NCBI GenBank assembly: GCA_963575745.1
Contig: CAUYUJ010014560.1
Location: 112,834-176,833 of the forward strand
Length of the DNA stretch: 64,000 nt
Direction: 5' to 3'
DNA from: Prorocentrum cordatum
Lineage: Eukaryota > Sar > Dinophyceae > Prorocentrales > Prorocentraceae
The translations under genes were made by a program, and so were the position numbers. The notes beneath the pieces are model-generated. The model had not been told where the DNA came from. It saw only the letters and a program-made list of their open reading frames with translations, and searched no databases. This document shows, one piece after another, positions 11,065 through 19,683 of the stretch (position 1 is its first letter; each line of letters begins with the position of its first letter).

Positions 11065-11763
11065 ATGGTGGTTAGCGTCTTCGGGTGCGCGTGCCCGTTG
11101 TCGGGGACCTGCGCGAAAGGCGAGAGTTTCTTCAAGGGCGCGTCGCGAGAGGAGGCCCAGTCGAAGCTGAAGACGCACTTGGTGAAGTCGAGCTACCACC
11201 TCCTCGAGGAGACCGGCGCGGATCTTCAAGTGGCCTGCGCCGAGGTCGGCGCGCCCGAACGATTGCCTGCCCACGTCTTTCGGCGAACCTCGGTGGCGCT
11301 CGGCTCACCGAGGTCCGAGCGCCTTCGAGGTTCGACGAATGGCGCGAGCGATCGCGGGGCGCGCTTGAAGGTCGAGGAGTGGACTGAGGACACGGACGAG
11401 TGGGAACGCTGGCAGAAGAACAACGACGAGCAGTGGTGCAATAACAACCGCCGCCGTGGCGCTCGCAGCACGCCGTGCCAGCCTCCCGAGCACGTCGCTC
11501 CACTCAGCCAGAGTGCAGTGGCGGCGGCCTTCCCGAAGGGCAGCGGCAGGGGCGGTCCGCTTCAGCTCAACGTGGGCGGAGCGAGCTCGCACGTCAGTGT
11601 CAACATCGCGCCCGAGGCCACCGCGCAGCTGAACTCAGCGCAGGCGCAGGTGATCCTCGACGGCGTCACGAGGGCGAGGATGTGCTCGGCGGCCTGCCAG
11701 GCAAAGGCGGAGCGGTCGGCCGTGGCGTTCCGCGCCGAGCAGGCGGCCCTCGCCGACCTGTAG
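11065..11763 (+). CDS. Element gene 3: small protein with C2H2-like finger
   Basis: The 232-codon frame starts MVVSVFGCACPLSGTC at ATG 11065, the first ATG after array 3. Near the N-terminus C10-x5-C16 is followed after 21 residues by H38-x6-H45, a C2H2-like metal-binding arrangement with unusual spacing. A Trp/acid block WTEDTDEWERWQ and a helical Ala-rich C-terminus follow. The TAG at 11761 is followed in the same frame by ETLASWLSNNAS and a TGA at 11800-11802, so the TAG may be a recent CAG-to-TAG change that trims 12 residues. A regulator or DNA-binding role is inferred from the finger only. Confidence 0.6.
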   Translation: MVVSVFGCACPLSGTCAKGESFFKGASREEAQSKLKTHLVKSSYHLLEETGADLQVACAEVGAPERLPAHVFRRTSVALGSPRSERLRGSTNGASDRGARLKVEEWTEDTDEWERWQKNNDEQWCNNNRRRGARSTPCQPPEHVAPLSQSAVAAAFPKGSGRGGPLQLNVGGASSHVSVNIAPEATAQLNSAQAQVILDGVTRARMCSAACQAKAERSAVAFRAEQAALADL

Positions 11764-12229
11764 GAGACGCTGGCCAGCTGGCTCTCCAACAACGCGTCGT
11801 GAGGCCACGTTGGGGTCCTCTCGTCGCGGCGGCGTCGGCCGCCCCCCTCGGCCGCCTCGCGGCCTTTCGGGCTCGCAGCAGCCTGCCGCGCCGCCCGCGC
11901 AGGGCCTGCATCGGCCGCGTAGGCCGCCTCGGGCCCCTCGGGGGCTCGACGCCGACTGACAGATCGGGGAGGGGCAAGGTGAGGGAGGTGCGGAGGGAAG
12001 GGGCATGGAGAGGAGCATGGGAGGGGGGTGCGGCATGGGGAGGGGCATGAGAATCGGGGTGGGGCGGGAAGGCTGTCGGTTGGCTTCTGACCCCCGCAAC
12101 TCTTCGGCGCTTCCGCGCGGTCGCTCGGGCGCGCGGGCCGTGCGCGCACTCTTCTCTTTGGCGGGTCCGCCATTCTTGCTGGGAAAAATGCGATCATCAT
12201 CATCAACATCATCGTCATCAACATCATCA

Positions 12230-12510
12230 TAATCATGAGTATCATCGCCATTCTCATCCTCATCATTCCGATCACCACCATAGGAGGAGAAGGAGGAGGA
12301 GGAGCGGTGGTGAGGAGGAGAGGGTGAGGAAGAGGAGGAGGGGAAGGAGGAGGAGGAGGAGGAGGAGGAGGAATGGGAGGAGGAGGAGTCCTTCCCCACC
12401 ATTTTTCATCACCATTCTCACCATCATCATTCCGATCACCACCATCGGAGGAGGAGGAGCAGCAGGAGGAGGAGTGGTGAGGAAAGAGAACGAGGAGAAG
12501 GAGGAGGAGG
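12230..12510 (+). repeat. Purine-rich GGA tract and flanking simple repeats
   Basis: (ATC)n-type simple sequence at 12195-12240 is followed by GGA/GAGGAG purine tract to about 12510. It produces spurious Glu/Arg frames. Positions 11803-12195 between gene 3 and this tract show no gene. Confidence 0.8.
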
Positions 12511-12841
12511 GGGAACGATCTCGGCGCGGCTGCGATGAGGGCTGGTTTCCTGCGCCGCGTATCGCGGCGTATCGTGGCGTATCCTGGCGCATCCTGGCGT
12601 CTCGCGGCGTATCGCGCGACGGCGCGCCGCGATACGCCGCGGAGCGCGATGCGCCAGGATGCGCCAGGATACGCCAGGATACGCCGCGATACGGGCGCAT
12701 CCTGGCGCATCGCGGCGTATCCTGGCGCATCCTGGCGCATCGCGGCGCGCCGTCGCGCGATGCGCCACGATGCGCCAGGATGCGCCAGGATACGCCGCGA
12801 TACGCGGCGCAGGAACGCAGCCCTCAGCGCAGCCGCGCCGA
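12511..12841 (+). repeat. 330-bp foldback made of GGCGyATCsy decamers
   Basis: The ends form a near-perfect inverted repeat of about 54 bp: one side begins CTCGGCGCGGCTGCG, the other ends in its complement CGCAGCCGCGCCGAG. The interior is built from a 10-bp unit (GGCGCATCCT, GGCGTATCGC and similar) that switches orientation about halfway and back. The whole could fold as one long imperfect hairpin. I see no clear target duplication and no coding capacity. Confidence 0.85.
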
Positions 12842-12849
12842 GCTCGGTC

Positions 12850-13030
12850 CGATTCTTCGGAATCGCCATCACCATCACCACCTCGCCATCTCACCTTCAC
12901 CACCACATCACCATCACCACCTCACCATCACCACCTCACCATCACCAGAAATCATCGTCAGCACCTCGCCATGACCATCATCGTCACCACCAGCATCATC
13001 ATCGTCACCACCATCAGCATCACAACCATA
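12850..13030 (+). repeat. CACCATCAC/ATCATC simple repeat
   Basis: Imperfect (CAC)n/(ATC)n sequence joins the foldback to palindrome array 4. It would encode His/Thr runs in spurious frames. Confidence 0.8.
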
Positions 13031-13046
13031 CCACCACGTAGTCGTC

Positions 13047-13573
13047 GGCGGCGCACCGCCCATCGGTTGGACTTGTCCGCTGTGCTCCGCCCTTTGTTTT
13101 GTTTGACGTTTCTGTCGGCGGTGCACCGCCCATTGGTTGCGCAATTTCGCCGGCGGCGCACCGCCCATCGATCGTCGTTGTCGGCGGCGCACCGCCCATT
13201 GTATGATTAGACAATTTCGTCGGCGGTGCACCGCCCATCGGTTGGACTTGTCGGCGGCGCACCGCCCAATTTATGATTGGACAATTTCGTCGGCGGCGCA
13301 CCGCCCATCGGTCGTCGTTGTCGGCGGCGCAGCGCGCATTGTATGGTTGCACAATTTCGTCGGCGGCGCACCGCCATTCGATCGTCGTTGTCGGCGGCGC
13401 ACCGCCCATTGCATGGTCAGACAAGTTCGTCGGCGGCGCGCCGCCCATCGATCCTCGTCGTCGGCGGCGCACCGCCCATTGTTTGCATGTATATTCGTGA
13501 GCGCTACGCCGATCATCTGTTTTCCTTGTCGCGGCTGTCGCATCGCGCCGCGCGTTTTCGGCGGCGCACCGCC
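13047..13573 (+). repeat. Palindrome array 4: thirteen sites with exact 70-bp period
   Basis: One series of sites lies at 13152, 13222, 13292, 13362 and 13432. A second lies at 13183, 13253, 13323, 13393 and 13463. Each series has exactly 70-bp steps, with 31 and 39 bp between neighbours. Additional sites are at 13047, 13117 and 13560. The usual sequence is GGCGGCGCACCGCC; the site at 13323 is damaged. Spacers carry CAATTTCGT and GTCGTTGT words. The array ends 166 bp before the ATG of the next gene. Confidence 0.9.
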
Positions 13574-13738
13574 TGTTGTTCCAATTGCGTGGGCCTTGTT
13601 GCGCAGCCATGTCCACTTCTCCAGAACCAACCTGCTTTCTCATCCGCCTTGCCCCTTGTTCCCTTCCATCCTCGCGCCGTGTTCTCGACAGCCGTTTTGG
13701 GCTGGCGCGCGGCCGCGGGAGCCGCGGCGCCGCGGGCC

Positions 13739-16258
13739 ATGGCGGCCGCCGAGGAGAAGTCGCCCGTGCCCCCCTTCTTGCACGAGGGCGTCAAGTCACC
13801 CGTGTCGCCCGAAGACGGCTCGCAGGAAGAAGGCTAAAGGCCGCAGGCAGCAGACTCGTTCAAGAACGAGCCGCAGGAAGCAGGCTCGAGGCCGCAGGAG
13901 CTTGGTTCTGTGAAGGCCGAGGAAGGCGACGCCTCGGCGGAGGCCAGTGCACCTCCGCCTTGGCCCAAGGCCTCCTCGCCTGCGACTCCGCAGGAGCCCC
14001 CGCCGCGCGTGCCCGAGGAGGTCGCGGCCGCTGCGAAACCAAAGGCGGGGAAGACGGGGCGGCCTCTCCCCAGGCGCCCCGCCGCCGTGCCGCCCGCTAA
14101 GCAGCCCCCGTCGCAGCGCTCGCTTTCTTACTTCTTGACCGCGAAGAAGGGCGGCGGCGCACCGCCTGCAAAGGCAAAGGCGAGCGCGGAGGCCAAGGCA
14201 AAGGCCAAACAGAAAGCGAAGAAGAAGCCAGCAGCGGCGGCGCCTTCGACGGCGGAGGGGGGCGCAGCAGCAGGGGCGGACGAGGCAGAGCCACAGCAGC
14301 AGGCTCAGACGCAGCACAACAAGAAGTCGGTTGCAGCCTCGCCAGCACCGCCGGCAGCGGAGGCAGAGGCAGCAGCAGACGCGGGGGGTTCGGAGGATGC
14401 AGAGCCACAGCAGCAGCGCCAGGTGCAGACGAAGTCTGCAACCTGGGCGGCACCACCGCCGACGGAGGCAGAGGCGGCAGCAGAGGGGCCGCAGGCCGCG
14501 CCCTCAGACACGTCCGAGGCCGCCACGGACGAAGCAAAAGATGACGACGGCCGCTTCACGACGGGCTACGACCCACCCCGCCCAGGCCCGACGTGCGCCA
14601 AGTGTGGTCGGGATGCGGAGAGCGTCCGCTTCAGGCTCGCCCAGAAGAGCGCCAACGCGTGGTGGTGTGGGAGCTGCAACAGCAAGAGTTCGATGGTGCA
14701 GCGCTGCTATGCGCACCGGCCACCGCGCTCGTTCGCTCTCATGCGCAAGGCGGACCAACAGGCGTTCTGGCGCTCGATGGACGACCCTTCCATTGAGAAC
14801 AGCGCTCAGTTCGAAGAGGAGCTGGTGAAGGTCCTCAGCGTCTCGAAGAAGGAACGCCTCACGGAGACCAAGGGCGGGGATTGGAAGCCCTTGTCCGTCT
14901 GGGCCCAGGAGGGGTACGACGCGGACGCCGTCCGCGCCAACAACGACGTGAAGTACAATTCCGACTTGAAGCAGGATTGTTACCGCATCCGCATCGAGGG
15001 CGGCAGGCAGGATAACATCGAAGAGACAGTGAGGCAGGAGCTCCGCCAGAACAGGAAGCCGCCGAGGCCATCCCCACCGAAGCATCAGAGAGCCGTGGAG
15101 CCACTCCCGCAAAAGACGCACCGCTCGCCGAGCGGTGGCTACGAGGGCCCCACAGGCGCTGGGCGCAAGAAGCAGCGTCCGAACAGCCGTTCGACGAGTC
15201 GGAGCGGCGACGGCGACCGTTCGCAGAACCGCCAGGGGAATCGGGGCCACTCCAGCAGCGGCGACGGCAAGGACCGCTCCTCCAGCCGCGGCCGCAAGCG
15301 CAGCAGCCGCGGCCGCAGGGCGGACAGCCGCCAGAAGCACCGCTCTCCCAGCGGTTCCCGCAGAGCCGACGCGAAGGGCCGCCGCTCGAGGAGCCGCAGG
15401 GCGCGCGGCAAGAAGGAGAAGGCCCGCTCGAGGAGCCGCAGGGCGCACAGCAAGAAGGACAAGGCCCGCTCGAGGAACCGCAGGGCGCACAGCAAGAAGG
15501 ACAGCCGCAAGAAGGGGCGCTCCCAGTCTCGCAAGAAGGGTCGCTCCCAGCCTCGCGAGAAGCAGCGCTCGAGGAGCCGCAACGACCACGGCGAGAAAGG
15601 GAGGGACTCGCGCAGTCGCATCAGGAGGGAACGCAGCGAGCAGAAGCGTGTCCAGAAGGCCATCACGGACCGCAAGGCGTTGGCGATGAAGACGCTGGAA
15701 AAGACGGGGTCCTGGGACGTGCAGCTCGCATCGCTCCTCGACGACGAGGACTGCTCCAGCGTGCCGACCTGGGCGGTGAAGAACGCGAAGGACAGCCACA
15801 AGGACATCTCGAAGCTCAGGGAGGCCGCGAAGACCGCGCTCGAGGACCCCAAGGCGAGCTTGCCGTACGAGGCGAAGGCCCTGGAGGCAGCCCTCGCCGA
15901 CGCCAAGACCGCTGTCGGTGGCCTGCGTTCGGCCGTCGAGCACGCGAGCTGCTCAACGGCCTTTTTCATCCATCGTGGATGGCGGTGCTCCGCCGATCGA
16001 CCGCTCGACTGCCGATCGATCGATCGAAGACTTTGCTGATCGACCGCTCGACCCATCGAGGATTTCGCCGATCGACCGCCGATCGATCGCGTTCGGATCG
16101 ATCGACCGCCGATCGATCGATCGACCGCCGATCGAGCGCCGATCGATCGGGATCGACCGCCGATCGATCGCGTTCGACCGCCGATCGATCGCGTTTGCGT
16201 CCCGATCATCCTTCTACAAGCCAAGAAGTACAGCAAGAAGAACACCTCGAAGGACTGA
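13739..16258 (+). CDS. Element gene 4: CxxC zinc ribbon plus SR-rich protein, one in-frame stop
   Basis: ATG 13739 starts MAAAEEKSPVPPFLHEG. After 32 codons there is an in-frame TAA (13835-13837), and the same frame then stays open to about 15947. A GC-AG intron (15948-16220) would join to AAGAAGTACAGCAAGAAG.. and a TGA at 16256. Counting from that ATG, residues 30-280 are Ala/Pro/Lys/Gln-rich and disordered. C286-x2-C289 and C310-x2-C313 form a zinc ribbon. Residues around 380-397 read WKPLSVWAQEGYDADAV. Residues about 460-635 are Arg/Ser/Lys-rich with tandem RRAHSKKDKARSR units resembling SR proteins. A helical C-terminal domain follows. RNA or DNA binding is inferred. The early TAA could be a nonsense mutation or lie in an unrecognised intron. 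Confidence 0.65.
15981..16205 (+). repeat. GATCGATCG-rich tandem repeat inside the gene 4 intron
   Basis: One palindrome (GGCGGTGCTCCGCC, 15981-15994) is followed by a degenerate repeat of CGACCGCCGATCGATCG, about 17-25 bp per unit. It falls wholly within the inferred GC-AG intron. Confidence 0.8.
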
Positions 16259-16444
16259 GCTCGGCGGCGGCTGCCCTGCTCAGCCCCCAGCCGCTGCGAC
16301 GCGCGCTGGAGCGCGCTGGAGGCGCGCTGGAAGTCTGTCCCCGCCCGCGCAGACTTCCCCCTCTCAGAAAAAACTATATTCCTCCTTGGTCCGCCTCCCT
16401 TTCCTCGTGCACGACGTCCTTGTAGTCACGCTCCTCTTATTTCT

Positions 16445-16714
16445 GGCGGTGCACCGCCCATGGCCAGCATCCGCCGACGGCGGTATTTTGCCTCCTGTCC
16501 ACACCCCGCACTCTTCTGGCGGTACACCGCCCGTTGTCAGCCATCCGCCGACGGCGGTACTCCGCCTCCTGCCCATGCCCCGCACTCTTCTGGCGGTGCA
16601 CCGCCCGTGTGCAGCCATCCGTCGTCGGCGGTACTCCGCTTCCTGTCCATACCCAGGAGTCTTCTGGCGGTACACCGCCCGTTGTCAGCCATCCGTCGTC
16701 GGCGGTGCTCCGCG
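16445..16714 (+). repeat. Palindrome array 5: eight sites with 74-bp period
   Basis: Strong sites (TGCA or TACA loop) start at 16445, 16518, 16592 and 16666. Weaker partners start at 16479, 16553, 16627 and 16701, the last three decaying at one arm. Periods are 73-74 bp, so each unit again carries two sites. The array ends 94 bp before ATG 16808 of the transposase-like gene. Confidence 0.9.
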
Positions 16715-16807
16715 CGTTGATGCCTGCAGCCTTTTCCACCGCCTCACCCACCCTACTTCAACGGCTCGAAGGGCGCCCGCGGCGGCGCGCCAGGCGGGGG
16801 CGGCGCC

Positions 16808-19254
16808 ATGGCCGAGCGATGGCCTCCTGCCAGGGGCGCGGGGGGCCCCTTTTTTTGCCGAGCGTCAGAGGCTGCAGGAGGCAGCGCTTCTGCGGGGCGC
16901 ATCGCGGGCGGCGCTGGACAGGTGCACGAAATCAAAAAATCAGAATGCGCAATGTGTTTGAATGATGTTTTGTTTGGTCGGCTGTTTCTTTTCAGAATGC
17001 TCAGCCGATCTCCGCCCGCCTTCCCCGCGCAGGGTGGCTCGCGTCCTGCTGCAAGACGACGACGAGCACGTGGCGGCGGCGACCGTGGGCGCCGACGTGG
17101 CTCGCGCGGTGGCGCCGCTTCTGGGCGTCATCGAATTGCCGCGCCGAGACGGTGGCCCAGCGTTCAGGTGGACTGCATGTTTGCCCGGCAAGATCGTCCC
17201 CAAGCTTGCCCACGCGGCGGGGCCTTGGAGTGATCGGTTCTGGGCGGCGATGCAGGTGTTTCCTTCGTCGCCATCGCAGACGTGGCGGATGCTGCTCTAC
17301 CGCGACGACGTGGTCGTCGGCGCGCAGCTCAAAGCTGCAAACCGCAGGACGTCCATTGCTGTGTACATCAGTTTTTTGGAGCTGGGCACATACCTTCAAG
17401 AAGAGGGCGCATGGCTCCCACTGGGAGTCCTTCGGTCAGAGGACAAGAAGGATATCACCGCAGCGGGCGTGGTGAGGGCCATCCTGCGGCGCCTCTTCCT
17501 CGGGCCAGGAGGCGGCGGTTTCGACGTCGGCGCGTCTCGGTTGCATTTCAAGTGCCACAGGCTGACCATGGGCGAAAGCGCGGGCAAGGACACCGTCTCG
17601 TACAAGGGCGCTGGCGGTTGGCGGCCCTGCTGCAACTGCAAGAACGTCGTGCTCGACCAGGGGTCTGGCACCCTCAGCCGTTGGGGCCCGTCTGGTCACC
17701 TGGTGGGTCTCGCTTGCGTCGACGCCTCGAGGTTCGACCCGGTGACTGCGGAGGCGTCGGGGGCGGGCAATGCGCGGCCGACGCTCGGCGAGCCCAGAGA
17801 GTTCGCAAACGGACTTCGCGAACTCCCTGGAATTCGCGAGCGGAGTTCGCTCGGCCGACTCCCGCCAAGGAGTTCGCGAACGGGTGCGACGAACTCGTGC
17901 AACTTCAACGCGCGGCGAGTGCAGTGCCCTTCCAGAATCTCCAATCCGCGTACGGCATCACAGTGAACGAGTTCTCGTTGATGGCCGACGTCGAACTCCG
18001 ATGCGTTTGCTCGCTGGACACGTACACGCGCGACCCGATGCACATCATCCTGGCGAGCGGAGGCACGTTCCAGGTGAAGGTGTTCTGCCTGTACAAAGCA
18101 GTGGCGCGCGTGATTCCAGACGCGTGGGATCGGTGGCGAACCGATTTCCAACGCTGGGCTCCAGGCCGCGGCGGAGGGAAAGCTCCCGTGCATCTCTTCT
18201 CCCCTGCCAGGAAGAAAGCCTGCGTCGAAGCAGGGCATTTCGTCGGCTCCGCGTCGGACTGCCTCGCCGTCCTGCCGTTCCTCAGGAACTGGCTGCGCGT
18301 GGATTTCTTGCCGCATCCCGCGCCGTTCCTGCCCCGGGCGCGGTCCTCTGAGGCCATGTGCGCCGTCCTGGAACTGTACCTGGCGGCGAAACGCGGCGGC
18401 TGCCCAGACACGTTCGATGCTGATTTCAAGCGCCATGTCGGGTTGGCGCTCAGGAAACACGTGCGCGCCTGCGCGGACGCGTGGATCGTGCCTAAGCATC
18501 ATTATCTTTGGCACGCAGCTGTGCAGGCGGCGGAGGATGGGTCGATGCTCGACTGCTTCGTGCTCGAACGAAAACACAAGCTCATCGAGGACACCGCGGA
18601 GCGCTACGACCGCCTGGGCGGCATGGACAAGGATGTGATCACCCAAGTTGTGGCCGCGTACTTGCAGGAGTCCTCGGCCGCGCCGCGTCAGTCGCACAAA
18701 TGGTGGCCGACCCCTGAACTCGACGGGATCATCGGGCAGCGCGGTTGGGGCCAAATGGGCCTTGGTGCACGCGCGAGCCTCCATGGGGGGCGCGCCTGCG
18801 GGGGCGCCTCTCGGGGCAACGCCGAGGCTCGCGCGTGCACCAGGGCGCGTCCAGGCACGGCGCAATCACTTGTCGTCGAGCTGCTGTCGGCGGCCTCGTC
18901 TACGGCAGCGGGGACGCGTGGCTCGAGGGCGACGCCGCGTTCCACGTCCACTGCGTGGCGGTGGCCGCGGGGCGCTCCTACCTCATCGTGGAGCCGCTGG
19001 ACCTGGCGTCGCGGCCTGCGCCTGGGGAGTCCGCGTGGCGGCCACGAGGAGGACCGAGCTGTGCAAGGAGGAGGGGGGGGGGAGGAGGGGAGGGAGGGGG
19101 AGGAGGAGGAACAGGGGGGCGAGGAGGAGGGGAGGAGGAGGGGGACGAGGAGGAGAGGAGGAGGAGGAGGAGGAGGAGGAGGAGGAGGGGGACGAGGAGG
19201 ATGGGATGGCCCACTACGCCGCCGCCCCATAGGATGCGGCGCGCTGGCTGCTGA
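16808..19254 (+). CDS. Element gene 5: transposase-like protein (CACTA/Plavaka-like DDE candidate)
   Basis: Proposed exons are 16808-16921, 17033-17798, 17870-18757 and 18844 onward. The first intron is GT-AG; the next two are short hairpin introns. Exon 1 needs a one-base shift at a GGGGGGCCCCTTTTTTT run to join FFAERQRLQEAALL. Motifs in order are LLYRDDVV (Asp about residue 129), LELGTYLQEEGAWLPLGVLR, a Cys pair GGWRPCCNCKNV (about 237), LACVDASRFD, DTYTRDPMH (Asp about 349), IVPKHHYLWH and DCFVLERKHK (Glu about 527), then VYGSGDAWLEGDAAFHV. Order and spacing parallel fungal Plavaka and plant CACTA transposases (Y.DG, D.MH, H...ERxN). The catalytic roles are inference. Past about 19060 the frame runs into a GGA tract, so the 3' end is uncertain. 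Confidence 0.6.
17799..17869 (+). other. 71-bp introner-like intron, GA-AG
   Basis: Removing these bases joins GEPR to EFANGCDELVQ in one frame; left in, the frame is lost. It starts GA, ends AG and is followed by G, the non-canonical border type reported for dinoflagellates. The start (GAGTTCGCAAACGG, 17799) and the sequence just after its end (GAGTTCGCGAACGG, 17870) are a 14-bp direct repeat with one mismatch. ACTTCGCGAACTCC inside pairs with GGAGTTCGCGAACG across the 3' border. Confidence 0.7.
18758..18843 (+). other. 86-bp hairpin intron with perfect 19-bp inverted repeats
   Basis: TGGTGCACGCGCGAGCCTC (18763-18781) and its exact complement (18824-18842) form the ends. GGGC flanks both sides (18757-18760 and 18843-18846). 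Excising 86 bp restores one frame, GQM|GASRHGAITC. The border is ambiguous within the direct repeat: GG...AG|G or GC...GG give the same product. Confidence 0.65.
19060..19205 (+). repeat. GGA/GAG purine tract
   Basis: Simple purine repeat at the 3' end of the transposase-like gene. It has probably expanded into the last codons, so the original C-terminus cannot be read with confidence. Confidence 0.85.
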
Positions 19255-19337
19255 GGACGCTCCGCGGGCGCCTGCGGCGTGCACCCGCCGAGCCGAGGAC
19301 GGGTCGGTCCGCGCGCTGGTGTAAAACGCGCGCGCGC

Positions 19338-19419
19338 GGCGGTGCACCGCCTGGCGGTGGGCCGCCTGTTGTAAAAAATCACGTTCGCGCGGCGGTAGCC
19401 CGCCTGGCGGCATCCCGCC
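19338..19419 (+). repeat. Palindrome array 6: two close pairs near the right end
   Basis: Sites start at 19338 (TGCA loop), 19353 (TGGG), 19391 (TAGC) and 19406 (CATC). Partners are 15 bp apart and the pairs are 53 bp apart. This array lies 114 bp inside the right inverted repeat and is not followed by a gene, so it fits a subterminal role better than a promoter role. Confidence 0.85.
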
Positions 19420-19532
19420 TGGGGAAAAGGAGGGCGGAGAGGAGGGGGGCGGGAGCGGGGCCCCGCAGGCTGCGCGGATCGATGGCGACGCCGACGCGTT
19501 TTTGAAAGCGCCCCCGCCCCCCATTTTCCATA

Positions 19533-19683
19533 CGAAAAAACCAGACTTATCGGACTTATGAATTAAACATAAATTACGTATAAGTAAGGTATGAGTAAAC
19601 TAATGTTGATGAAGATGCTAGATATAAGTAAGATGAAGTAACACACATGCAGCATGTAACATATGTCTTCGCCATCAGCAAAG
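19533..19683 (-). repeat. Right terminal inverted repeat of the 14-kb element
   Basis: This 151-bp AT-rich segment, read on the minus strand, starts CTTTGCTGATGGCGAAGACA and ends TAAGTCCGATAAGTCTGG then TTTTTTCG. Both borders match the left repeat; the middle is shorter and diverged. Confidence 0.7.

Larger units (their letters stand above)
5554..19683 (+). mobile_element. Candidate 14.1-kb DNA transposon-like element
   Basis: The block is bounded by AT-rich imperfect terminal inverted repeats. The outer ends match at 22 of 24 positions over CTTTGsTGATGGCGAwGACATATG-type sequence. The inner ends share TAAGTCCGATAAGTCTG followed by a T run and CG, in opposite orientation. Between them lie nearly all plus-strand genes of the window and every GGCGG(N4)CCGCC palindrome I noticed. 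One gene looks like a DDE transposase. No clean target-site duplication was seen. Alternatives are two unrelated AT-rich insertions in opposite orientation, or a host gene cluster between two copies of a shorter element. Confidence 0.6.

Noticed and set aside
12535-12840. CRISPR-like array in the GGCGCATCCT repeats
   Set aside because: Units are 10 bp, change orientation and have no unique spacers; this is a foldback of a eukaryotic minisatellite.
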